From: Haliscomenobacter sp038240665
Lineage (GTDB): Bacteria; Bacteroidota; Bacteroidia; Chitinophagales; Saprospiraceae
DNA: 14,897 nt
Direction: 5' to 3'
Assembly (NCBI GenBank): GCA_038240665.1
Contig: JBBRGN010000105.1
Coordinates: 1 to 14,897 of the forward strand
The first letter of the stretch is position 1; each line of letters starts with the position of its first letter. Of the stretch, positions 8,104 to 14,897 are shown piece by piece. Below the pieces are notes generated by a model. That model ran no database searches. It was given only the letters and a program-made list of their open reading frames with translations, and had not been told where the DNA came from. The translations under genes were made by a program, and so were the position numbers.

Positions 8104-9024
8104 TTAGTGTTTAGGAATTTTAATATCATAAGTTTTGTGATTCGGGTTGGTCAATTTGGAATCAATTAACCAAGGATTGTACAATTTTAGCATACGATAG
8201 GAAATGCCCTTTTCTTTGGCAAAGTCCGCCCAGCTTGGTACAGCACTGTTTACTTCGATGGTGCTGAAGTTATTCAATTCTGAATAGCCGTCTTTCTCAT
8301 TGAGGTAAAAGCCATAAATCTCCGGGTTTTCACAGATGTCTTTTACCGCAAGTAAGCGAAAATAGTAGCGTAGGGTCTCGTCTGGCAAATTGAGGTCAAA
8401 GAAATTCCGCGTACCTTGCAACTCCAATTCTTTTGCCAGACGGGTTGGCCCTAGATTGTAAGCAGAAGCGACCAAAGCCCAGCTTCCAAAGCGTTTTTTC
8501 AAATCTCCCAAGTACTTACAAGCGGCTTTGGTTGATTTTTCAATATGGTAGCGCTCGTCTACTTCATCGTTGACCTCCAAGCCAAAGTAATCAGCCGAAC
8601 TTTTCATGAATTGCCACAAGCCCCGTGCACCTGCCGATGAAACGACATTGCTCAAATTACTTTCAATGATGGGAAAATATTTCAGATCCGATGGCAGCCC
8701 ATTTTCTTTTAAGGCCTTCTCAATCATCGGGAAATAGCGGTACGTGCGTTTCAAATTGATCAAAGTAGTCGCATGCAAATACGAATTGATCAACAATTCT
8801 TTTTCCAAGCGTTCCTTGATATCGAAATTACTCAACGGCACTTGTTCATCCGCAAATACAAAAGGTCGATCAATGTTGATGTCTTTAACCACTTGAGGAA
8901 GGCGATCATTGCTCCAGGAAGCTGCGGCATCACTTTGTCCTTTTTGGTAGCTATAAGAAGTCAGTAAGCCTACTGTAAATAAAGCGGCTGCAATAGCAAT
9001 GTATAAACGAAGACCTTTTATCAT
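8104..9024 (-). CDS. MltD-like lytic murein transglycosylase with degenerate LysM-like tail
   Basis: The product is 306 residues from ATG 9024. I prefer this start over ATG 9069 because it puts the hydrophobic N-terminus (MIKGLRLYIAIAAALFTVGL) first, as an uncleaved anchor or signal peptide. A GH23/SLT domain (about 92-235) carries catalytic Glu121 in YFPIIESNLS. It also shows the structural motifs ARGLWQFM (133-140) and SAYNLGPTRL (187-196), as in MltD-type enzymes. It should cleave the MurNAc-GlcNAc bond of peptidoglycan to a 1,6-anhydro product in the periplasm. Residues about 255-304 (VPSWADFAKEKGISYRMLKLYNPWL ending in YDIKIPK, quoted from two short pieces) follow the LysM layout but lack the usual GDTL opening. 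The cell-wall-binding module is therefore divergent or lost. The Nramp gene lies 119 bp upstream on the same strand, and the gap holds a good -7 element. Confidence 0.9.
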   Translation of the reverse strand: MIKGLRLYIAIAAALFTVGLLTSYSYQKGQSDAAASWSNDRLPQVVKDINIDRPFVFADEQVPLSNFDIKERLEKELLINSYLHATTLINLKRTYRYFPMIEKALKENGLPSDLKYFPIIESNLSNVVSSAGARGLWQFMKSSADYFGLEVNDEVDERYHIEKSTKAACKYLGDLKKRFGSWALVASAYNLGPTRLAKELELQGTRNFFDLNLPDETLRYYFRLLAVKDICENPEIYGFYLNEKDGYSELNNFSTIEVNSAVPSWADFAKEKGISYRMLKLYNPWLIDSKLTNPNHKTYDIKIPKH

Positions 9025-9041
9025 CTTGGGAATATGTTTAG

Positions 9042-9049
9042 CAAAGTTA
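9042..9049 (-). promoter_or_regulatory. Probable -7 promoter element of the transglycosylase gene
   Basis: The minus strand reads TAACTTTG, an exact match to the Bacteroidota -7 consensus TAnnTTTG. It lies 18 bases before ATG 9024, so the leader would be short (about 10 bases). I could not find a convincing -33 TTTG at normal spacing. Its presence argues that this gene has its own promoter and does not depend on read-through from the Nramp gene. Confidence 0.45.
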
Positions 9050-9143
9050 AGTCGGCAAGTTAAGGACATGTGCTCAATATCTGCATACTTTAACTTGATC
9101 TTTTAAGTATCGGGAGTCTGCATTGCCTCATTACTTACAACGG

Positions 9144-11024
9144 CTAAACAATCAACACGGGAACTTTCACGCGGTGACGAACCGAATCAATGGTTGCGCC
9201 AAAAATCCAGTCTTTGATCCCATCATGCCCGTGAGACCCCATTACCAAAAGGTTGGCGTTTTTTTCTTTTACCAAAATGGGGATGGCGCGTTTTGGCGCT
9301 CCGAATTCAATAAATGCTTCCACTTGATAGCCTTGTCCGCGGAGGGTTTCGGCGTATTGATTTAGGATCTTTTGATCGGAATTGGTCTCGTAATCGTTGA
9401 TGTCGGAGCCCATTACCAATGCTCCAGCACTCTCCACCGCATGGATCAACAAATAATGCGCCTGGGTGCCTCCGGTATGCAAGGCATATTGCAATGCTTT
9501 GGCATCCGCTTCTGAGAAATCGAGCGCTATGGCTATGCGTTTAAAATTGGGCATTTCTCCTACTGGAATACCGCGAAATAATCCATGGGGTGACTTAATC
9601 CGTGCTTCTGAAAAACGGATCAGCAAAGGATGAACCGTAATGTAAAGCAACATAGCCAACACAAACAACAATGCCGGAATAATGATCCAGCGAATAATCC
9701 ACGCGTTTGGACCCGCGGTATCTAGCCATTTGGTAATTTGTTCGGTTACCAGCCAAATGTTAAGTCCTACGATAATGGCAGCACTAAGCCACCCGCCCAG
9801 TTTGGCCCAAAAACCAATGGCAAACTCGCCCATTTGTTTTTTGCCGCTCACATAGTGCAACAAAGGAATCACCGCAAAACCTAGCTGCATACTCAAAACA
9901 ACCTGGCTGAGTACCAACATGTTGCCCGTAGCTTGATCGCCTAGTAAAGTAATGACCAACATAGCCGGGATGATCGCCAACGTTCGGGTAATCAAACGGC
10001 GCAACCATGGCGCGATGCGTAGGCGAAGGTAACCTTCCATAACGATTTGTCCAGCCAATGTACCCGTGATGGTACTGCTTTGTCCGGCAGCAATCAACGC
10101 GATGGCAAACAGTGCCGGAGCATAACTTTTACCGAGTAAGGGCTCCAACAAACGGTGGGCATCCTGAATTTCCGAGACGCCTTGGTAACCATTTTTATGA
10201 AAAACTGCCGCCGCCAAAATCAGGATCGCGGCATTGACAAACAAAGCAAGGTTCAACGCAATGGCTGAATCTAGAATATTGAACCGGATGGCCGAACGGA
10301 TGCCTTTGGGATGCCGCTCAAAGCTACGGGTTTGCACCAAAGCAGAATGGAGGTAGAGGTTGTGGGGCATTACGGTGGCACCTATGATTCCTATAGCGAT
10401 AAACAGCGCCTCGGCATTCGGAATGGAAGGGATAAAACCCAAGGCTACTTCACTCAAAACCGGCTGTGCTAGACTCACTTGAATCAAAAATGCGATGCCA
10501 ATTACAGCGATTAAACCCAAGATGAAGGCTTCCAATTTTCGGATACCCCAATTCATTAAAATCAATATAAAAAAAGTATCAAAAACGCTAATGCCGACAC
10601 CCCAGATCAAAGGAAGCCCAAAAAGCAACTGTAACCCTATTGCCATCCCTACCACTTCAGCCAGATCACAAGCGGCAATACCGATTTCAGCTAAAATATA
10701 AAGGAAAATATTGGCCGCAGGATGGTACAATTCACGCGAGGCCTGCGCTAAATCGCGGCGCGCTACAATACCCAATCTAGCACTCAAACTCTGGAGCAAT
10801 AAGGCGATTAGATTGGACATCAACAATACCCAAAGTAACGAATACCCAAAGCGGCTGCCGCCTGCGAGGTCAGTTGCCCAGTTCCCCGGATCCATATAGC
10901 CTACACTAACCAAGTAAGCTGGGCCTAAAAAAGCCAATAAACGCCGCCAAAACCCGCCTTTTACTTCCGTATTAACACTATCATGGACTTCGGAAAGAGA
11001 TACATCACTGCTAGGTCGATTCAT
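9144..11024 (-). CDS. mntH: Nramp-family divalent metal (Mn2+/Fe2+) transporter fused to a C-terminal UspA domain
   Basis: The product is 626 residues from ATG 11024. A plain bacterial MntH is about 400-440, and the extra length is a C-terminal Usp domain. The Nramp part (about 25-470, 11-12 helices) has the TM1 motif DPGN (45-48) and the TM6 motif GATVMPHN (A216, M219, H221). These supply the Asp, Asn, Ala and Met of the metal site, and the Met points to transition metals over Ca/Mg. It is a proton-coupled importer in the inner membrane. The Usp part (about 494-626) opens with RIAIALDFSE and ends with G596-x2-G599-x9-G609, the nucleotide-binding spacing of ATP-binding Usp proteins, though Ala610 replaces the usual Ser/Thr. 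It probably faces the cytoplasm and could sense ATP or gate transport (inference). An AT-rich near-palindrome lies directly upstream. It is divergent from the unknown gene at 11229. Confidence 0.93.
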   Translation of the reverse strand: MNRPSSDVSLSEVHDSVNTEVKGGFWRRLLAFLGPAYLVSVGYMDPGNWATDLAGGSRFGYSLLWVLLMSNLIALLLQSLSARLGIVARRDLAQASRELYHPAANIFLYILAEIGIAACDLAEVVGMAIGLQLLFGLPLIWGVGISVFDTFFILILMNWGIRKLEAFILGLIAVIGIAFLIQVSLAQPVLSEVALGFIPSIPNAEALFIAIGIIGATVMPHNLYLHSALVQTRSFERHPKGIRSAIRFNILDSAIALNLALFVNAAILILAAAVFHKNGYQGVSEIQDAHRLLEPLLGKSYAPALFAIALIAAGQSSTITGTLAGQIVMEGYLRLRIAPWLRRLITRTLAIIPAMLVITLLGDQATGNMLVLSQVVLSMQLGFAVIPLLHYVSGKKQMGEFAIGFWAKLGGWLSAAIIVGLNIWLVTEQITKWLDTAGPNAWIIRWIIIPALLFVLAMLLYITVHPLLIRFSEARIKSPHGLFRGIPVGEMPNFKRIAIALDFSEADAKALQYALHTGGTQAHYLLIHAVESAGALVMGSDINDYETNSDQKILNQYAETLRGQGYQVEAFIEFGAPKRAIPILVKEKNANLLVMGSHGHDGIKDWIFGATIDSVRHRVKVPVLIV

Positions 11025-11030
11025 TGCTAA

Positions 11031-11064
11031 AAATTAATTTTTAGGCAAGTTAAAAAATTAATTT
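11031..11064. promoter_or_regulatory. Operator-like near-palindrome upstream of the Nramp-Usp gene
   Basis: AAATTAATTTTTA (11031-11043) and TAAAAAATTAATTT (11051-11064) are inverted copies differing by one extra A, around the centre GGCAAGT. The element begins 7 bases before the Nramp ATG (11024), a position where a bound repressor would block expression. Read toward the gene, the core is TTTAACTTGCCTAAA. Its right half CCTAAA matches half of the TTTAGG-CCTAAA type dyads known for DtxR/MntR-family metal regulators, but the left half is degenerate. A Mn- or Fe-dependent regulator is an inference. Confidence 0.45.
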
Positions 11065-11228
11065 CATACTGTCAAAATATTTTAATTAAACACGCATCTC
11101 TAAATTGGGATGCCGAATGCCTCATTGATCAAAATAAAAAACTATTGCCGATGGTTTTTGCAGTTACCCAAAAAAAAGATCAATTTTGCCTGCAAATGCC
11201 CAATAAGGGTAATTGTTCAAAAACTACT

Positions 11229-11831
11229 ATGAAAAACCGTAAACTCCCCTCCTCTGCTGATCTGTTTCAGCGGTATTTTGCGCCTTGGTATCCATCTACC
11301 GCTCCAGCGCCCACGGCTACCCGACCGGATCTTTTCATCATGACGGAAACCAACAGCCAAACGCTCAGCCTGGAACAATTACAATACCTTTCGCCGGAGT
11401 TGTTAGAAGCTGCTCAAGATCAAATAGCCGCCATGACCAAAGCGGGTTTGGAGGATTTTAATGAAATTGTAGAATTTGAAGCATTGGATGTTGATGTGAT
11501 CAACGCCGTTTTGGAAAACTACGAACGTAAAGATGTCATGGAGCTACTCGCTGAAAGTTCACCTGAAGAATTTTCTAACCCTTACCTGGTGACGGTATGT
11601 GTTTTTGGCGCTATGCTAGGAGAGCTGTTTTTACAAGAAGAAGGTTTTGGTTGGCTTTATGGTTTCCCGTATTACCATTCCATTATTGTACACCCCCCAA
11701 CTGGCCTAGCCATTCCCGTTTTTGATTGGATGATTAAACGATTTAGTGAAGACGCGATCAAGGTAAATTTAACCGAAAAATTTGAATACGCTTTGGAAGT
11801 CGTTGCCCAACGCAGCGGTGAAAAAGGATAA
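11229..11831 (+). CDS. Unrecognised soluble protein, acidic helical N-terminal half
   Basis: I do not recognise this gene confidently. The frame ends at TAA 11829-11831. The start is uncertain: TTG 11145, ATG 11151, ATG 11229 (200 residues, chosen) and ATG 11340 (163 residues, MTETNSQTLS) are all in frame. The first 37 residues from 11229 are Pro/Ala/Thr-rich and probably disordered. An acidic helical region follows (SLEQLQYLSPELLEAAQDQI onward), including EFEALDVDVINAVLENYERKDVME. The most structured part is FGAMLGELFLQEEGFGWLYG, then PYYHSIIVHPPTGLAIPVFDWMIKRF. The G-x-x-LGE and GxxW pattern recalls small DUF families in which such a motif precedes a conserved IKRF-like end, but I cannot name one. 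No signal peptide or membrane helix is evident, so it is probably cytoplasmic. It is divergent from the Nramp-Usp gene and 93 bp before the LRR gene on the same strand. Confidence 0.7.
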   Translation: MKNRKLPSSADLFQRYFAPWYPSTAPAPTATRPDLFIMTETNSQTLSLEQLQYLSPELLEAAQDQIAAMTKAGLEDFNEIVEFEALDVDVINAVLENYERKDVMELLAESSPEEFSNPYLVTVCVFGAMLGELFLQEEGFGWLYGFPYYHSIIVHPPTGLAIPVFDWMIKRFSEDAIKVNLTEKFEYALEVVAQRSGEKG

Positions 11832-11924
11832 TTTGGCTTCGTATTTTTATTAGTAGCGTTGGTGCGAAGGTAAGTAATGAGCCAAACCAGTACTGCCCTA
11901 GTTGCTCTATTCAATACAAAAAAG

Positions 11925-14435
11925 ATGAAACAGCGATATTCTATCCTTTTCTACTCCGTTTTATCCACCTTTTTGTTCATGGCCTTGTTGTTGGGGAATG
12001 CGACGCTTTTGATGGCCCAATGCAATACCAAACAGCTCCTTAAGGAAAGCCAGGTCGCTGTAGACAACAGCAATTACACCTTGGCCATACAGAAATTACT
12101 GTCGGCCCGCCAATGTGATCCCGTACAAAGTGCAAAAATCGACTCTGCTATTGAAGTCATGGTGCGCCGGATGGATCAAGAGCGTTTGGTCAACGATAGT
12201 TTGTTCCAGGCTTCAAAAGTAAATCTCGAAGAAAAAGAGGAAGTACTCAATAACCTTTATTTTTTTACCAATCGTTTTGGATTGGCGGGTGATGAAAATA
12301 GTTATTATTTCATCGACCGAAAGGGAAGGCGAAGCCTCAACCGGACTTACGAAGAAGCATTGCCGTTTGATGGGAGTGGATTTGCCCGGGTAAGAATGGC
12401 TGGTCGGTATTTTTTATTGGATTCAACGGGGGTAGAACATCCTTTGGTTACCGAATTAGCCGATCTCAACGAAAAAACTGAAGCATTGGATTTGCGCAAC
12501 CGCAATCTGGACACCTTCCCTTCGATTATTTTGAATTATCCGCAACTCAAGATCCTGTTGCTGAGCGATAATTTACTCAAAAACATCCCAGTTGAGATCA
12601 ATGCTTTGGTCAATCTGAAAAGCCTCCATTTAGCCAATAATTTTTTAACCTATCTTCCGGCTAGTATCGGCGATTTGACTCAACTTCTTGATCTCAATTT
12701 ATCAAAAAACGAACTGGCCAGTGTCCCTGTAGCAATCGGTGAATTGGTCAACCTCCAAAAACTTGTCTTGGATCGCAACCTCATCGTCAGCTTACCACCT
12801 TCCATCGGAAATCTTGGTAACCTGCGCTCTTTGTTTGCCGTAAAAAATAAACTCAGCGCGCTGCCTGCGGAATTGGGAAACCTCAACAAACTGGTCAATC
12901 TTGATTTGGGAGAAAATAAAATCACTGCTCTGCCCGCATCCATTGGTCAATTGCGCAACTTAAAATACTTGCGCCTCCAAGAAAACCGCCTACTTCAATT
13001 GCCCAAGGAGATCGGCAGCTTGACCAACCTGCAAATTCTATTGCTCAGCAACAACCAACTCAGCACCCTTCCCCCTGAAATTGGGCAGTTGACACAGTTG
13101 CGCTATTTGTTTTTGTTCCACAATCTCTTAGATACGCTCCCCATCTCCGCCAGTAAAATGACGGCACTTACTTCGGTTTTGTTGTCCGGCAACCCGAATC
13201 TGCCTTTGCGCGTCATTTGCAAGGCATTTGCAAGTTTCCCCAAACCATTTACGCTTTCCACCTTTAGTTACCGCAGCAAAGTGAACAACCAGGTAACGCT
13301 GCGGATTGACGAACACCCCGTTTTGCCGCCAGAAATAAGCTTATTAAGCAACTTAGAGACCCTGGAAATGCCAGAATCTGGTCTCAAAAGTTTACCGCCG
13401 GAGTTGGGCTTACTCAAAAAACTTAAAACCATTGACCTTACGCGCAATGAACTCAAAAGCTTACCGAAGGAAATAGCAGGATTGAACAACTTGCGTAGCT
13501 TGATCTTGTATAAAAATGAGCTGGACAGCCTTCCCACAGGTTTTTTTAACTTGATCAAACTAGAGGAGCTGAACCTAGGAAGCAACAATTTTTCAAATTT
13601 GCCATCCTCGCTCGGGCAATTGATCAATTTGAAAACCTTAGACCTGTATGGTAATCGACTGTTAACTTTACCTTCTGAGATTGGCGAATTAACCAAACTG
13701 AAATTTTTGTCGGTCCAAAACAACCAATTGAGCAATCTTCCGAATACCATGGATCGGCTGCAAAGTTTACGGAATTTAATCCTATTTGGGAATGATCGCT
13801 TGCCCCTGCAACAAATTTGTGAAGTACTGGCCAAGCACTCGCGCCCCATTGTATTGGCTACTGAAGGGGCAAAAGGGGTCAAAGATCCCCGAGTTTTGCT
13901 GGTAGAAATCAATACCCAAGATTCTTTACCGGCGGGATTGGCAAAAATGACCAACCTCCAACAGATCCAACTCTTTACTGACTCCTTAATAAGTATTGCT
14001 GAAGCCGTGTTCCTACTCAAGGCCGAGCAATTGAATTTCGCTGATGCAGCGTACGCCCTCTACGTAACCAAAAATTACCTTCGGGCTTACCAAACCGCCT
14101 TGATCAACACCCAAAAGAAACCCACTGATTTTACCGCGTGGAAGCAACTCATTGATTATAGCTTACTCGCTAAAGCTTATTCCCAAACCATTGAGGCTGC
14201 CAAAAAAACGCTAGAGCTTAATCCCAACTACCTGGAAGCGCATTCCAAGTTGGCTTTTGGGTACATTTTGAATGGCGAATACCCGAAAGCCCTTCCCATC
14301 ATCAAAGAATGGAAAGAGGTCCCGCTAATCGAGGGAAGCTACAAAACTCAGTTTTTGGCGGATCTGGAAATGCTGGAAGCAGCTGGAATTACCCATCCAG
14401 ATTTTGCTAAGTTGCGGAATTTACTTGAGAAATAG
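11925..14435 (+). CDS. Exported TPR-WG-LRR-TPR repeat protein
   Basis: The product is 836 residues from ATG 11925. I chose this over ATG 11877 because it gives a signal peptide (MKQRYSILFYSVLSTFLFMA, likely cut at about 32 before CNTKQ). Residues 34-110 are helical and TPR-like. Residues about 127-172 form one WG-type beta repeat (YYFIDRKGRRSLNRTYEEAL). About 185-420 and 466-620 are leucine-rich repeats of 23 residues with LPxxIGxLxxLxxLxLxxN spacing. About 705-795 are TPR (KTLELNPNYLEAHSKLAFGY). Two islands that break the LRR pattern, about 421-465 and 622-665, resemble each other: SGNPNLPLRVICKAF and FGNDRLPLQQICEVL. No enzymatic domain, sorting domain or membrane anchor is visible, so it is likely a binding or scaffold protein in the periplasm or outside the cell. 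Its stop lies 9 bp from the stop of the convergent PhoD-like gene. The partner is unknown. Confidence 0.85.
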   Translation: MKQRYSILFYSVLSTFLFMALLLGNATLLMAQCNTKQLLKESQVAVDNSNYTLAIQKLLSARQCDPVQSAKIDSAIEVMVRRMDQERLVNDSLFQASKVNLEEKEEVLNNLYFFTNRFGLAGDENSYYFIDRKGRRSLNRTYEEALPFDGSGFARVRMAGRYFLLDSTGVEHPLVTELADLNEKTEALDLRNRNLDTFPSIILNYPQLKILLLSDNLLKNIPVEINALVNLKSLHLANNFLTYLPASIGDLTQLLDLNLSKNELASVPVAIGELVNLQKLVLDRNLIVSLPPSIGNLGNLRSLFAVKNKLSALPAELGNLNKLVNLDLGENKITALPASIGQLRNLKYLRLQENRLLQLPKEIGSLTNLQILLLSNNQLSTLPPEIGQLTQLRYLFLFHNLLDTLPISASKMTALTSVLLSGNPNLPLRVICKAFASFPKPFTLSTFSYRSKVNNQVTLRIDEHPVLPPEISLLSNLETLEMPESGLKSLPPELGLLKKLKTIDLTRNELKSLPKEIAGLNNLRSLILYKNELDSLPTGFFNLIKLEELNLGSNNFSNLPSSLGQLINLKTLDLYGNRLLTLPSEIGELTKLKFLSVQNNQLSNLPNTMDRLQSLRNLILFGNDRLPLQQICEVLAKHSRPIVLATEGAKGVKDPRVLLVEINTQDSLPAGLAKMTNLQQIQLFTDSLISIAEAVFLLKAEQLNFADAAYALYVTKNYLRAYQTALINTQKKPTDFTAWKQLIDYSLLAKAYSQTIEAAKKTLELNPNYLEAHSKLAFGYILNGEYPKALPIIKEWKEVPLIEGSYKTQFLADLEMLEAAGITHPDFAKLRNLLEK

Positions 14436-14444
14436 AATTGGTTT

Positions 14445-14897
14445 CTAAATCGCCGTAATTACTTTTTCATACAAGTTTTTTCCGGCTACATCACAAAGAC
14501 TTACCTTCATGGCGCGGGTTTCCGCATCGATGTTGACTTCGCCAAAAAACTGCATCCCTGCCGAAGGTGGCAAATTGGCTTGCCCTGGATCAGGCGCTTT
14601 TTGGAACAAGACTTGTGGGCCAAAAGTATTGTCCAATTCAGCCGGACCAAAGGTTCCTGAATTCAGCGGTCCTGATACGAACTCGTAGAAAGGCAAAAAA
14701 TCCGAAAACTGCGCTTTTGTAGGATCGTAGTAATGGGCAGCAGTGTAGTGCACATCCGCCGTGAACCACACCACATTTTGAATGCTGTTGCGGCCGATGA
14801 ATTGCAGCAACTCAGCCGTTTCCAGCTCGCGGCCTTTGGCTGGGCCATTGCCATTGGCACCATTTTCAAAGGTATTTTTTTTGATGTAGTCATCGTA
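14445..14897 (-). CDS. phoD: PhoD-like alkaline phosphatase/phosphodiesterase, C-terminal part
   Basis: The frame is open from the window edge (minus strand) to TAG 14445-14447, giving 150 residues; the N-terminus lies outside. The hallmark is IQNVVWFTADVHYTAAHYYD, which carries the late metal-ligand His of the PhoD metallophosphatase fold. It is followed by FYEFVSGPLNSGTFGP and LDNTFGPQVLFQKAPDPGQA, typical of the family's end. The final part (MQFFGEVNIDAETRAMKVSL onward) is the terminal beta strands. Complete members are about 450-550 residues, so roughly one quarter to one third is seen. PhoD enzymes hydrolyse phosphate mono- or diesters outside the cytoplasm and are usually Tat-exported; that signal would be outside the window. 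Start, export signal and the other metal ligands cannot be assessed. It is convergent with the LRR gene, with only 9 bp between stops. Confidence 0.9.
   Translation of the reverse strand, partial: YDDYIKKNTFENGANGNGPAKGRELETAELLQFIGRNSIQNVVWFTADVHYTAAHYYDPTKAQFSDFLPFYEFVSGPLNSGTFGPAELDNTFGPQVLFQKAPDPGQANLPPSAGMQFFGEVNIDAETRAMKVSLCDVAGKNLYEKVITAI

Noticed and set aside
8083..8106. Terminator hairpin between porW/sprE and the transglycosylase gene
   Set aside because: Only a 5-bp AAAGG/CCTTT pairing is present; it is too weak to call.
13268..14020. Long minus-strand frame (250 codons) opposite the LRR region
   Set aside because: It mirrors the repeated codons of the LRR gene, has a Ser/Lys/Leu-biased composition, and has no recognisable domain.
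14663..14893. Alternative minus-strand frame at the right edge
   Set aside because: The other minus-strand frame continues the PhoD family sequence without a break to the window edge, so no frameshift is needed.
1..14897. CRISPR array, tRNA/rRNA, insertion sequence, prophage or defence genes
   Set aside because: No regularly spaced direct repeats, cloverleaf or rRNA-like segments, transposase or integrase frames, or known defence domains were visible on either strand.

Overview
The window looks like a chromosomal segment of a Bacteroidota bacterium, most likely near the Saprospiria (Haliscomenobacter/Lewinella-like). The main reason is a PorW/SprE-type lipoprotein, a type IX secretion/gliding component confined to this phylum. 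Supporting signs are the lack of strong Shine-Dalgarno sequences, TAnnTTTG-like promoter elements, long secreted repeat proteins (TPR, WG, LRR), and moderate GC. I see no tRNA, rRNA, CRISPR array, insertion sequence, integrase or phage gene. It reads as core genome with some lineage-specific proteins.

Layout. Positions 1-576 (+) hold the 3' part of purQ (purine synthesis). A perfect 47-bp palindrome then precedes dsbD (738-3284, +), a transmembrane thiol-disulfide reductase with two tandem N-terminal alpha-type domains. A bidirectional terminator separates it from two minus-strand genes: a small HAD-type phosphatase (3371-3817) and a membrane-anchored M23/LytM peptidase (4003-4899). Divergent from the peptidase is the large TPR lipoprotein PorW/SprE (5077-8082, +). 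Convergent to that is an MltD-like lytic transglycosylase (8104-9024, -), preceded on the same strand by an Nramp metal transporter fused to a universal-stress domain (9144-11024, -). Divergent from the transporter is an unrecognised soluble protein (about 11229-11831, +). A secreted TPR-WG-LRR-TPR protein follows (11925-14435, +). The window ends in the C-terminal part of a PhoD-like phosphatase (14445-14897, -).

How the genes may work together. The central block is cell-envelope biology: a peptidoglycan endopeptidase, a type IX secretion/gliding lipoprotein and a peptidoglycan lytic enzyme lie side by side. DsbD supplies reducing power to the periplasm. The LRR protein and the PhoD-like enzyme are probably exported. 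No single dedicated new system is evident. The most distinctive items are the palindrome before dsbD, the duplicated DsbD domain, the Nramp-Usp fusion with an operator-like dyad upstream, the basic insertion inside PorW/SprE, and the paired non-LRR islands in the LRR protein.
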